This document shows, in pieces, positions 10,035 through 21,039 of a DNA stretch of 64,000 nt. The notes beneath the pieces were generated by a model. It was not told the origin of the DNA and made no database searches. It saw only the letters and a program-made list of their open reading frames with translations. The DNA lies in assembly GCA_001939145.1 (NCBI GenBank), contig LSRX01001115.1, forward strand, positions 153,055 through 217,054, read 5' to 3'. The position numbers and the translations under genes were made by a program. Source of the stretch: Symbiodinium microadriaticum. Taxonomy: Eukaryota > Sar > Dinophyceae > Suessiales > Symbiodiniaceae. Every line of letters starts with the position of its first letter. The first letter of the stretch is position 1.

Positions 10035-10525
10035 AACGACACACACTTTGGCTCGGCACGAACTGATGCAGCGGACGACTGACAGGACAAGACACGACAA
10101 TGACGGACTGCAATAGTCGTACATGTTCACTGAGGCCGATGATAGAAGCAACAGCGTTTTGGGGTATTTTGGGCTGGCCATTCTGCAGGTACGTGGATCG
10201 AGCGTCCTCGACCCATATCAGTCACAAGCATGGCCCTCTTCGTTGGACCGTCAACCATGCTTGCAAGACGGTCCCCCTGCATGTTCACTGTAACAAAACA
10301 GGCTATTCGCGCTTCCCGTGCGGGAAGGAAGAAATGCTGGCGCATTCCCTGGCGCTCACCATGCGGAAACAACATTCTGTCAGCGCTACCCGTGCGGGAA
10401 GGAGAAACTGTTTGCGCATACAGTGGGGGAAGATAAACTTGCAGCATTGCAGATGCAAACCACCTTATATGGACATGTGATGCATGCAAAGTCAGTCGCC
10501 GTGTACAGGCGTGTACACACACACA
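10035..10525. repeat. Dispersed repeat, copy 2 (~480 bp)
   Basis: This is a direct copy of the segment at 6274-6762, beginning at CACACACTTTGGCTCGG and ending in a CA/TA-rich run after GTACAGGCGTGTACA. Differences from copy 1 include a shortened A-run near 10295 and CAGTGGGGGAA in place of CCCTGCGGGAA near 10420. The left edge falls directly next to the exon that ends at 9783, so insertion close to, or within, an upstream intron is likely. Confidence 0.85.
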
Positions 10526-11320
10526 CATATACACACATGTGCGTGTGTGGTGATTGCTTCTCATGTGCCCTCGTGCGTTCACTAAGTTATGCTTTTTTCT
10601 GTTCATTCGCGATTTCGTTTATGCATTCATGCACTCACTTATCATAATTGCACATGCACATCTAAGCATGCAAGTTAAATTTCTTGCATGCAGGCGACCC
10701 GCAGAGGAGATGTGCGTGTCTGCATGCATACATTTTCTCAACTCGACCTGCGTCTCTATGAAGGAGCAGGTGGCTGGATGGTGGCAGACACCCAAAACAC
10801 CACTGGCGTGTTCGGATGGCCACAGCATCAACAAGCACACAGCATTCTGAGCCTTCCCATCGCCTGCCTTCTGCCAAGGCGGCGATACAGATGTTGAGGA
10901 GAGGTCCTCGGTTACAATCGGACATTTGGGGAGTTGCAAGGAATGGCGACAAGCAACCAGTCTTGCTAAATACTATGCCACTCGTTCCAATGCCTCTCAT
11001 ACTCTGACCTGCAGCCGAGCCAAGTCATGAATTCTGACGTGGTACCGCTCGGGATCACGATGTGTGACGCGACCTCTCGCACTAGCCTCAGCACACGTCT
11101 CAAGTGCTCAAGTGAAGGACAGCCCCGAGTGAAACACTGCGCATGCAAAATGTTTATGCCTGCAGATGTAGCCCTAGTCCACATATCACGCGAGTCTATC
11201 TTTACGCTCTGTGATTTTGTCCATCTATGTCCTCTCGGGATGTATGCTGCCTCATACACACCCACCATGATCCTCTGGGGAAAGGGTTTCAGGGTTCGCC
11301 TTGTTCCACAGGGGAGTGGA
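10526..11320. other. Spacer, no supported gene
   Basis: Sequence of mixed composition with short ORFs on both strands. The first 150 bases are TG/CA-rich. No coding frame stands out. Confidence 0.35.
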
Positions 11321-11800
11321 TTGGCTTGATGGTCTAATGGTCCAGTGGTTGTCTATGTCCACAAAGGGAAACCGATCAATTGAATCGCTTGGAGGGAAAA
11401 CAATGGCTGTAGGGGTTTAGTGGTTTGTTTAGTTTCATAGGGGTATGGGTTGCCTAAATGATTTTGAGCCCGAGTAGTTTCTCATAGAGGGGGGACGGGT
11501 TGGTTTAATAGTTCGTTGGGTTAGGTTTTCTAACAGGGGTGTAATGGTTCAGCGGTTCGACTATTTTCACACTGCGGACGTATTGATTTGTGTTTGATAG
11601 CATGTTGGCTTGTTGGCTAGAACCCTCTTTTGCTGTAAAGGCCAGCTTGAACGTTTAGCCCCTTGTCTTCATATATAGGCCAATGCGCGTGGGGTAATGG
11701 TTTGCGCGAGTCCGTTTCGTTTCTAAAGGAACATTCTAGTTGAATGGCTTACTGGTTTAGCGGTTCGCGGTCTCCTCGTCTAGTTTATGACTCCATGAGA
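11320..11800. repeat. Degenerate G/T-rich tandem repeat
   Basis: Variants of GGTTTAGTGGTTTG recur at about 11340, 11415, 11505, 11552, 11695 and 11755. They are interspersed with CATAGGGG-type words and GGGTTGGTTTAAT. Spacing is irregular at roughly 50-80 bases, so this is a heavily diverged array. The plus strand is depleted in C. No ORF of note is present. Confidence 0.55.
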
Positions 11801-12600
11801 CAGAACGGTTGGCTTGATTGTTTCCCGGCATGGCGGCAAGCCTCAAAGCCTCTAAGCCCAGAATCCTACATCCACCCATGGATTTCGCCGCAGCTGTCGA
11901 AAGGCACGATGTATTCCGACTGATTTCTGCGTGTCCTTTAGTATTTATGTATACTTTTTTACTTTGCCGTTGGTTGCCGCACGCCTGGAAGGAAGTAACT
12001 AAGGGCACAGTGCACTCACGCCCACAAACCATGAGCCATAAACGTGATAACACATGCAGTGCAACGGTGCAAGCAACAATGTCAAAACAACACATCAGGC
12101 ACACATGCAGTTGCAGATGCCAGTACTTCTCAATGTATCACACAGGAGCACGCACTGGTCTTTGTATGCGAAGTTGCCCGCGTAGATAGTAAACAGTAGG
12201 CGACCTGCACTACCTGAGTGTATGAGAGTGCATGTCATGCGTAGCTGAGTACGTGCATGTAGACAGGCAAACAGGAAGGCAGACAGACAGCAAGACCGAC
12301 GGACAGATAGATGTATCGGTTTAGGGTGTTTAGGGTGTATGGTTTGGGGTACCTATACATACATGTATCATTTACCACAATGTAGCAGGACTGTAACGAC
12401 ACAGCACTATGCCGCAGAGCCATCTACAATGCTAATGTTTTCTTGACATATCAGAGCACATATACCAGGACACGGTAATCGTATGGTCATCAAGCATGCA
12501 GCATGATACTGCAAATTCGCATTCAACAGCAAAATAAAGCTTAGCCTATAGACTCTTGTTACCCGAGGTCGCCAGTATAAGTAAATCAAGAACCGAGTGC
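11801..12600. other. Spacer with a short telomere-like motif
   Basis: No gene is supported. At about 12318-12352 there is TTTAGGGTGTTTAGGGTG followed by TTTGGGG, a short degenerate telomere-type block. It lies next to GACAGACAGACAG-type tetranucleotides at 12258-12312. Confidence 0.45.
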
Positions 12601-12629
12601 ATGCACCCTCATGCTAAGTATGTTTCAGA

Positions 12630-12630
12630 G

Positions 12631-12676
<46 letters not shown>

Positions 12677-12740
12677 CGCACACACAGACGCACGGACGCA
12701 CGCAGGCACGAACGCGACACACACACACACACACAGACAG
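12630..12740. repeat. GA and CA dinucleotide microsatellites
   Basis: A (GA)n run of about 40 bases (12633-12672) is followed by CACACA/GCACG variants and a (CA)n run ending near 12735. Ser/Leu and Cys/Val ORFs across it are repeat artefacts. Confidence 0.9.
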
Positions 12741-12789
12741 AGACAGACTGGGACAAATAGCCTTCCTTGTCCGGTGACTGCAGCGCGTG

Positions 12790-13103
12790 TTCCCATCTTT
12801 GCACAACGCTGGCGGCAAGGCTGCATGAGATCTCGCTGAGCTGCCTTGGACCAATTGGACCAACCCCACGCTAGAAGGCGTTGTGAGCTCCAGCCATATT
12901 TGGCTCTGAGGAACCTGCAAGCCAGCTGCGGGAGCTTGCCAAAGGAGCATTGTCAGTGCCTGTGGCCACCTGCAAAGCTCGCACACGGAAGAGATGCAAA
13001 CACCCAGCACACGGTCGCACGACAGAATCCTTTGAACTTGACCTGGCCACACAGCTCGTAAGCCGTCCTCTCCCTCAAGTCTCGAGACTGCGTCGAAGAC
13101 CAT
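12790..13103 (-). CDS. Probable coding segment, weakly PPR-like
   Basis: From ATG at 13101-13103 the frame reads MVFDAVSRLEGEDGLRAVW, then CISSVCELCRWPQALTMLL, then WLELTTPSSVGLVQLVQ. The CELCRWPQALTMLL segment resembles the second helix of pentatricopeptide repeats common in dinoflagellates (ISACEKxxxWxxAL pattern). That similarity is my recollection of the motif, not a search result. The frame then runs into the CA/GA microsatellite, so the true 3' end is probably a splice site before about 12790. PPR proteins bind organelle RNA, but this assignment is weak. Confidence 0.33.
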
Positions 13104-13750
13104 CACAGACTACTGCAATGCACTGCAGGCCTGCCTGACTCCTGCGGCAACCTGCGCTGCCGAGTTCCAGGCCACAAGGTCGGCCTGCAGGCTGCGCAAC
13201 CTCGGACCCCCGAGGTTCTCATGCCCCGCGGGGAAGCTGGTGCACGGTGTGGTCTTGCCTCTTCACTGAGAGTGGTGACGTGATGACATTGTGGTTTCCA
13301 GTTTTTGGTTGAGTTCCGGAAACGGGCGGGCATTGTGCTAGGTTGACTGCGATCCTGCAGCTGCAAACCTTGCTTGCGAGTTTCGTTTCGACACTTCGGA
13401 ACAGATGGCCTGTCAGATCCTGCTAGTGTGAGAAAGTGGTATTTCTGTGCTCCACATGGACGGCAGCGGGGCGCCAAGATCCCATGCTTGGGCCAGGCCA
13501 CATCGTGCCGGGCTCCGAGGCTTTGGAGAACTGTTGCTCTCGGATTGAGAGCTCCTTCCATCAGGAGTGGCTTGTGGCATCTGTGCCCGAGATCTCTCAG
13601 CTCACATGCAGCAGAAACCTTGGTGCATACCTAAGCTTTGCTGACCCGTTCCGGCGAGCAGATCCAACTTATTAAAGTAATCGTTCCAAAAGCTTGTGTG
13701 GGAGAGGAGAAGGGGTAGTTTTCAGACTCTTTGCAAGTAAGGACCGCAGT

Positions 13751-13909
13751 GCCGGCTTGCACCAAGACTGTGCCAAGCGACCGCATCTCGTGCCACAGAT
13801 CGAAGGCCTCACAACGGACGGCATCCTTCAACTCTGCATTGCAGCACTGCGGCCTCTCTTGTTTCTCCAAGTCAAGCGTTTCGTGCACGTGCACCCCCCG
13901 TTTTAGGAG
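13751..13909 (-). CDS. Probable coding exon, unknown protein
   Basis: The minus-strand frame reads LLKRGVHVHETLDLEKQ, then NAELKDAVRCEAFDLWHEM, then SLGTVLVQAG. Composition is balanced, with acidic and basic helices. A GT follows the last segment in TGCG|GTCCTTAC, a plausible donor. Flanking sequence in this frame is less protein-like. No domain is recognised. Confidence 0.38.
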
Positions 13910-15620
13910 CGGTTGCAGAGAGCATCGGCCTGGTCTTCCTCTGGGCTGACTGAACGACTTCCTGTCTTTAGCACGCTTAGGGACGAACGTCCCCAGCGGG
14001 ACTCTTTGTTCAGGAGCCAATTCCCTCTTTCTCTCTGGCTCTCCATTTTCGTCTCGGGATCCTCTCTAGCAGCTCTAGCATTTCCCTCAGAGATATCAGA
14101 ATATTTCAGGACTTCAGAATTCAGGAGGATGCCTCCAACCAGCGAGATTGTCGTCCCAGGGAGTCGATCGCAATCGCATGCTCCTACGGGCGTTCTCGAT
14201 CTCCAAACCTCGGAAATGTGTGCTGCAAAAACCCGCTCCTTTGCACCGGAAAGCCAGGAGTTTGCTTGAAGCGTGCTCAAGGCCGACTCGAGCTCCTGGG
14301 AGGAAGCGTCGCTGTGACGTCATGCGCCAGCTGAGATGACGCTCGCTGCCACATCTGCCGCCTTCGGCGAGGCGCCGCGGTCGCGAAGCCGTGCCAGGAG
14401 CAAAGCCTCCATAGACAGGACAACCCCTCACTGCCACTGCATCAGAACAACCAGAGAACACCGCCTTGAGGCTGCGCTTCTTTCGCCGCTGTGGCGGCGA
14501 CCTGTGGCAGCGGGATCAGCAGAAGGTGTGAGGATTGTACTTCCTGATTCTCAGAAGTCTTGGAATATTGGGCGCAGCTGCGGCCCCTCAGCGCAGATAC
14601 TTTTGTTGACTCCCGGAGACTCGGAGAAGCGAAAGCAACTGCCTGGTGGATGCGCATCTCCCTTCCATCCAGGGCGAAGCGGAAGCTCACAAGATACAAG
14701 ATATGTAAGACATCAAGTTTAAAGCGGCTCGCCCTCCTAGAGCATTGTTGCTCCCCCTGTCTTGACCTTTTGCATGCACTCCCAAACAAACTGAAGCTTA
14801 CGGCTGCGGAATGCATCTCGAAGGCACGCAATGGCGCGCAAGACATCACAACAAAGTCAATTCGAAAGCCTCCGGAAAGACATGTCAATGTGCAGACATG
14901 ACTGCCTTGTGCTGGCAAACATGCACGAGCCATGTAATCTCACCATATCTCATCGGCCACATCTTTTCCGATGTCCGCACGTTGCTTGCTGGGCTTTGTT
15001 GGCAAAGGTGTGCAATCTATTGCAGGTGCGGGATTGATCTAGTTTTTTTCTTGGGGGGGGAGGGGAGGATCTAGTTTTCTTAGGACACATCTGTGCCACA
15101 GTGATCCCGGATGACAATCAGCAAGTGCATGGTTGCATTGCTTTAGCAACTGCATGCATCGTGCAAAGTGCTGTGTGCTAGTGCGCTGCATTCAGCACTG
15201 GTGCCTTTAAGGAAGCACGTCTTATTGAGTGCGAGACCTCTACTCTGTCTCGAAGAAACCGTCCCTGAAGTTGCTCAAACCTCCTGAAACTACGGCAAGT
15301 ACGGTGATCCATGGAATCAAGACCCAAGCAGAAATGGCTAAGACGACTTGTCAGGATCTGCAGCTACACTCTGCTGCTCCTTCGAAGCTCTCTAGAAACA
15401 GCAGGGGAGGCAGGTCCATCTGCGTAGCACCCTCAACTCTTGTCAGAGCCACCGTCGGATCCCGTCACATCGCTGTCCTCGAGACTCAAACTGCAACAAA
15501 CTGCAAAATGACCTTCAGCGAGCAGACTCGTTGCCACGCCTCCATTTCTTCGCCACTGTCACCTCCGGAGCCCTGCGGTGGAGTAGGCTTCCTGGCAAAG
15601 AGCTTCGATGACATGATATA
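13910..15620. other. Long spacer or intronic region, no supported gene
   Basis: ORFs up to 163 codons occur (for example 14442-14933 minus), but they are Ser/Arg/Leu-rich and overlap equally long ORFs in other frames. A short G8 run sits near 15054-15060. I can support no gene here. Confidence 0.35.
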
Positions 15621-15629
15621 AGAAAGAAC

Positions 15630-16215
15630 AAAAAAACCGCATAGAGTACAATGATATGTAATACCATACAAGGTTATATTACAATAGATTACACACCAAA
15701 TAACATCACACAGTAATATAGTCGAGTGTCATACACGAAAGAGGCAATATAATATGACAGACCAGAATGCAATACAGTACCATGCACCCTGGCAAGGAAG
15801 TATAATGCACTGCAACACAATATAGACATGTAGCACATACAACATTCAATACAACACATACAGTACTATATATGCTTTTCTGCACTGTACTGACACATAC
15901 AGTACTATATATGCTTTTCTGCACTGTACTCTACTGTACGCTACTCTACTGTACTATGCATTACTATGCTATACCATACTATACTCCACATTATAAGATG
16001 CAATACTATACAACACAATACTATGCTGTAGTGTACGGTACTGTACTATACTATACTATACTATACTATACTATACTATACTATGCTATGCTATGCTGTC
16101 CTCTACTATGTTGTACAACAAAACGTTATGCTCAACTATACTATACAACACTTGACTGGACTAGCCGATACACTACCATTACTAAACAAAACTACACTAC
16201 ACAGATACTATACAA
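15630..16215. repeat. Degenerate CTATA/ACTAT pentanucleotide field
   Basis: The sequence is dominated by TACTATAC-type words, with a pure (CTATA)n stretch near 16040-16085. It also holds a ~45-base tandem duplication (ACACATACAGTACTATATATG... at 15855 and 15893). Tyr/Leu/Cys-rich ORFs through it are artefacts. Confidence 0.85.
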
Positions 16216-16252
16216 TGCTATACCATACGATGCGCTGCTACTACTACTACTA

Positions 16253-16340
<88 letters not shown>

Positions 16341-16348
16341 TTATACTG

Positions 16349-16396
<48 letters not shown>

Positions 16397-16414
16397 ATTA
16401 CTGCTACTACTGTA

Positions 16415-16450
<36 letters not shown>

Positions 16451-16512
16451 ACTACTGCTACTACTGCTACTACTGCTACAACTACTACTACTACTACTAC
16501 TACTCCTGCTGC

Positions 16513-16547
<35 letters not shown>

Positions 16548-16549
16548 TT

Positions 16550-16581
<32 letters not shown>

Positions 16582-16795
16582 GCTGCTTTCACTCCTACTC
16601 CTGCTGCTGCTACTACTAATACTAATAATAATAATGATTATTACTACCACTACTGCCACTACTACCACTACTATTGCTACTGCTATTCCTACTACTCCTA
16701 CGCCTACTCCTGCTACTACCATTCCTACTACTCCTACTTCCACTACTACTACAACTACTCCTACTACCACTACTACGACAGCAGCAACAACAACA

Positions 16796-16826
<31 letters not shown>

Positions 16827-16980
16827 GTAGTCCCTTTACCATTACTCTTACCATTCCTATTACCGTTACTATGACAATTACCATTACTATGACTTTGACT
16901 ATCACTGCGATTATTTCACCGCCTATCCTTATTCCGATTGTTCCAACTACTAGTACTAGTTCCGTACAACATGTATTCAC
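16216..16980. repeat. (TAC)n/(CTA)n trinucleotide microsatellite field
   Basis: About 600-750 bases of TAC repeats are interrupted by TGC, TCC and AAT variants. The purest part is 16228-16400. Because the period is three, every frame is open (poly-Thr, poly-Leu, poly-Val), which creates ORFs of up to 386 codons with no biological support. Confidence 0.95.
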
Positions 16981-17067
16981 ACATATTTACACATGTCATG
17001 TAGTTAAACATAAATCATATAATTACATATAATGCACTACAGCACTATATAACATGGGACTCTCTCT

Positions 17068-17190
17068 CTCTCTACATCTATCTACCCATCTATCTACCTA
17101 TCTATCTACCTGTCTATCTATCTATCCAGAACCAAATAAACAAACATATATATATATATATTGGGTGTGTATATATATATATATATATGT
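17068..17190. repeat. TCTA tetranucleotide and TA dinucleotide microsatellites
   Basis: (TC)n is followed by TCTATCTACC-type repeats (17078-17128), then (TA)n runs at 17149-17162 and 17169-17188. Confidence 0.9.
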
Positions 17191-18322
17191 CAGAAATCTG
17201 CATGAAAATGGCACACCCAAAACCATGCAGGCAGACGTCCCTTTCTTTTGCATGGTGGATGGGTGTGGCTGCCGACTCCCAGGAGAATCCTTTCGGTCGG
17301 AAATCGAACAGTAGCATTCCAAAACTTGGGGTTTAGCGAGCGAAGCCGCCACAGCCATAGGGACGGGTGGGCGGGCGAAATTTTCCAAAGGACCCAGGGT
17401 CCACAATCTTGGACCAAAATGGCAGAGCCATTTTGGCAGACGTCTCCTGACATAAACCTTGCAATTCGGCAAGCTCTGCAAGTCTGCAAGTAGTTAATAT
17501 ATATGCTATATATCGCCTATTCTATGATGAAATACGACTCTAGGACACAATACAGTACCATAAACTGTGGCATAATACTGTGGCGGCATACTTAGCAGCG
17601 AAGGACCATACTGCAAACACACCACGAGAATCCCCCGCACCCCGGGCGCACACCCGCAAGCACCTCTGCTATGGGTTTACGAGAGGGCTACGCGACCGGG
17701 ACGACCACAAGGAACCATCCAGGATCATGAAGTGACCACCAGGACGCCCATCGGGACACCACGGCCAAAATATTCCATCCCAAGTGACATGAGCGGCCTG
17801 CGGCGGCATTCAGGACCACGGCGAGAATACTTCCCCGATCTATTGGCGGGATTCAGAGACGCCTGCCCTGTGGCTGGCGGGATTCAAAAGTTTCCAGGCC
17901 GAAAGCCATGTACCTGGCTTTCAGGTCGGCATGGACAGAAGGATCCTGCGTAAATAAACAGATATACTTGCAACCTATTTGTGTTGCACTGAAAGTTAGA
18001 GCCGCATAGTGTGTACAACAGTTTGGGGAACAATAGAGTAGTAGAGCAGAACAGAACGGAATGGCCCAGAACAGAACCAAATATGTTAGAATAAACCAGA
18101 GAGTAATGGAATAGAAGATGAGAGATGAAAAATAGAGCAGCGGATAGAGCAAAAACACACAGCACCACACTACACTCCTCTGCATGACACCGCACCACAC
18201 CACACTCCTCTACTAATGCACACGACATCTCACGACACTGCACACTACACTCACTACACTACACGGCACTCCACGACACTAAGCTGACACAATCACAGCA
18301 CCTGAACTGGCATCTTTGAAGT
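17191..18322. other. Spacer with a perfect small hairpin, no supported gene
   Basis: A plus-strand ORF at 17248-17493 and overlapping minus ORFs are of similar quality, so none is called. A perfect 10-bp inverted repeat with a 3-base loop occurs at 17414-17436 (CCAAAATGGC AGA GCCATTTTGG). The 17950-18290 part is A-rich, with ACTACACTCACTACAC-type low complexity near its right end. Confidence 0.4.
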
Positions 18323-19674
18323 TCAACTTCGCAACATGGCTGAAGCTTGCCAGCTGTGCTTGCAGTAGAAGTATAGGCCGGCTCCGATGATGGCGATGCC
18401 AAACGGAGACATGACACCTGGAAGAGATACGCAGACACGGTATCAAAGGCTCGACAGCAGCTAGCCGCCGGTTCTTGCTCTGTTACGCTGCTAGCTCTCC
18501 ATGCTGCAAGTGGTCGGCCTGCCATAAGCGCGGCCTTCGACCCAGATGACGGGCTCCTTGGATGCTTGTACCCGGCAATTCTGAGACTTTCTCTGACTTG
18601 CAGCCTGTGCTGCGAAGCAACGCGTCAAGGCAGTGGCTTGAAGCAAAAGCTGCTCTTGGTTAGTTAGCGCAACCGCAATGCACTCACTACAACTCCACAT
18701 GCACGCTTTCCATCCCATCTTTGCGGTTCCTGGCTGCACCCTGCGGCGGGGCACCCTGGTAACCTCTCCAGTGCCCGACCACAAGACTTGTCCCGTCACA
18801 TGTTGCGGGGGACTCTCTGGGTGTGCAGGGGGAGTGTGGAAAAATGCTTTTGGGCCACAAGCTACATCTGACGGTCTCCCTGCGGCTAAAGCTCTGAGTA
18901 AACTTGGCCCCCTGGGCCCCCGGGGCACCTTGATAACCTCTGTGCCAAGAACGCTGAGGCCGCAGTCTATAGTGAGGACTCGCGACGGATGGCAATTGAC
19001 AGTGTAGCAGGCTGCACTCTAGCTAGTATGTCATCTTGGTGTGTACCAGCTGTGCCGGAAATCGCTCCGCTATGATGCTACTACCAATGTACCGTGCCAA
19101 CATCAATCCGACTGCTCATTACGCTACGTGTGCAGGGGGCAGCGTAAGGTGCCCATGGACCCTTGCCTGGTTGCCCGGGCTGCCCCTGGTAGTATCCTGA
19201 CCAGGTAATCGGGTATGAATTGCGCACCGGGAAAATGTACTTAGAGTCGACTAGTGCCCTAAATAAACGGCGAAGTAGCAAACTGACGTTGTCCTTGCTG
19301 GTTCGGCGGATATCCTCCCTGCTGCTGATAGCCTTGCTGATAGCCGCCTCAATGCAAGTTGCTCTTCGACTCAACATGCTGTGGGATCATGTTCAGCCCA
19401 GTGGCCCTGCTGTTGATAGCCGCCCTGCGGCGGGGGACCCTGGCCCTGCTGGAAGTTTTGCTGCGGTGGTCCCTGCATTTGGCCTCGAGGCCAGAGCCCA
19501 TCATGCAGCGAGCCCATGCTGAGACAAAGCACAAGAAAAGCCAAGCTTCGAGCCTTGCTGGCCTTGCTGCTGGAAGTTCTGCTGCTGCTGGAACTGCTGT
19601 TGTTGCGGTGGCTGCTGGAATTGTTGTTGCTGCTGGAAGTTTTGCTGTTGAGGAGGCGGTCCCTGCCATTGTTG
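18323..19674 (-). CDS. Gln/Gly/Tyr/Pro-rich protein with C-terminal transmembrane tail, built from phase-1 mini-exons (5' incomplete)
   Basis: Seven minus-strand exons join in one frame: 19554-19674, 19406-19483, 19294-19347, 19167-19196, 18911-18937, 18740-18763 and 18323-18417. The lengths are 121, 78, 54, 30, 27, 24 and 95 bases. All internal exons are phase 1-1. The protein begins QQWQGPPPQQQNF and continues with FQQ and GYQ repeats (GGYQQGYQQQGGYPPNQQ, GYYQGQPGQPG, GYQGAPGAQ, GYQGAPPQ). It ends with one membrane helix, SPFGIAIIGAGLYFYCKHSW, and a stop. First acceptor: ctttTCAG|CAA. Last acceptor: ttccag|GTG. Donors are GC, GC, GA, GC, unclear (GG as drawn) and GT. The low-complexity part is prion-like or coat-forming in character. 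The 142 residues seen lack the N-terminus, which may lie at 19700-19975 (a hydrophobic Ala/Thr-rich segment). No family is assigned. Confidence 0.65.
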
Positions 19675-20931
19675 CTGAAAAGATGAGGCCGACGAGTGAG
19701 AGCCCAGGAAAGAAGTGCCTTGGCTTTGACCAACGCAGCCTGGCTTTTCGGACCACCCCTGAGGTGCTCGCCGATGTCGCCCCGTCGCGAAGGCACAGCA
19801 CGACTGCCACATGCCGGGACCAAGCCTTTCAACGAAGTGCCCAACAGTTGACAGTTGAAAAATTATGACTGTCGTGCCGGCAGCAGCCAAGGGTGCCTGC
19901 ATCATGGTTGCCAAGCCAGTCTTGAGCGCTGCGGCGCCTCCCGTTTTGTTAAACGCGCATGCCATCGTCTCCAAGCTCCTGCGTCGCGTCTTCCTGAGGA
20001 AATCTTGTCACACAAAGCAGTTCTGGCAGCAATTTCCGATCCGCGCAAACTAGTGAAACCTGAAAGTGGCATGAAGATGGAAAGTGCCGCAGCCCTGTCG
20101 GGACAAAGTGAGTCTCGCTCAACAATTCAACCTGGTGTTCATTCGGTTTGAGACAGCATGCGACAGTTTCCTCTTTTGACCAAGAGCTCGTAAACGGGAC
20201 CAATCACTGTCACAGTCAAGCCCGCCTGGGGAGAAGTGCAGCCACTGCCTCCGAGGCAGCACGTGCCTGCCACCAGCCAAAGGGTTCACGGTCCAACTTC
20301 TACTTCCCTTCTAGTTGAGTCCAAGAGAGATGAGGCAGCACCTCATCCAGCGAAGCAAGCGATGTCGCATGGAAACTCCTGAACCTGCAAGAGCTTTTGC
20401 AACTTGTTCTGGTGGCAGCGGCACCCAGCTCTGCAGCTTGGGGCTTCTTGGGCAACGCGTGGCCTTAGATCTCCAGGCTCCAGCGTCGTTGGGCCTGCAG
20501 GGCTGACCGCAAACCCCCCGCGAAGAACATGCGCCGGGCTCGAGCGCCTGCATCCCAAGAAGCGGCCAACAAGCCCTTGGCCATGGCCTTACAGTCCAAC
20601 GCAAGGACCACTATGGCTATGGACCACTGGCCCTAGCAGTGACTGGCTTGCCTTGCAGGAGCGCCACGGGACTTTGCACGAAGCGGCTGTGAAGCCCAAA
20701 GCCCACGAGAAGGCCATGTCGTGCACAGCGTGGCAAGTGACAGTTTACAGAACACGAGCAGAGAAGCCGTACAAGTGCACAGTTGCACTTTTCCTGTGCA
20801 GCCGTCCCCGAGCTGATGTTCCACCAGCGATCCGCAAGCCACTGCTTGTGGTGCGTTCCCCCTAGGATTGCCAAAGGCGCCAGCCGCTTGCACAATCTGA
20901 AAAGATTTGCAGATCCTCTACACACGGGGCC
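19675..20931. other. Probable 5' part of the Gln/Gly-rich gene plus spacer
   Basis: Minus-strand frames contain candidate N-terminal sequence near 19855-19960 (MACAFNKTGGAAALK, then MMQAPLAAAGTTVIIF). I cannot connect it to the first firm exon by an unambiguous splice pair. Another minus segment at 20311-20430 (QSWVPLPPEQVAKALAGSG) could be coding. Nothing else stands out. Confidence 0.3.
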
Positions 20932-21039
20932 TGGCAGCAATTTGCCATTCAAAAGGCAATCCAGCTGGCCTGCCTCGGCCACAATGATGAGAGCGCGTTG
21001 TGACTTTGCAACGCACTCGGTGAACACACTGCCCAGCAC
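20932..21039 (-). CDS. Probable coding exon, unknown protein
   Basis: The frame reads VFTECVAKSQRALIIVAEAG followed by QLDCLLNGKLLP and then a GC-type donor (CTGCCAG|GCCCC). The helix-rich, balanced composition contrasts with the overlapping plus-strand ORF. No domain is recognised. Confidence 0.38.

Noticed and set aside
6274-10525. 480-bp repeats interpreted as LTRs of a retrotransposon
   Set aside because: No reverse transcriptase, integrase, protease or primer-binding site is visible between them. The internal sequence is spliced host-like coding DNA, and the ends lack TG...CA with target duplication that I can define.
15872-17032. 386-codon plus-strand ORF and 262-codon minus-strand ORF across the TAC repeat
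   Set aside because: They consist of Thr, Leu, Val and Ser homopolymers dictated by a three-base repeat, which keeps all frames open.
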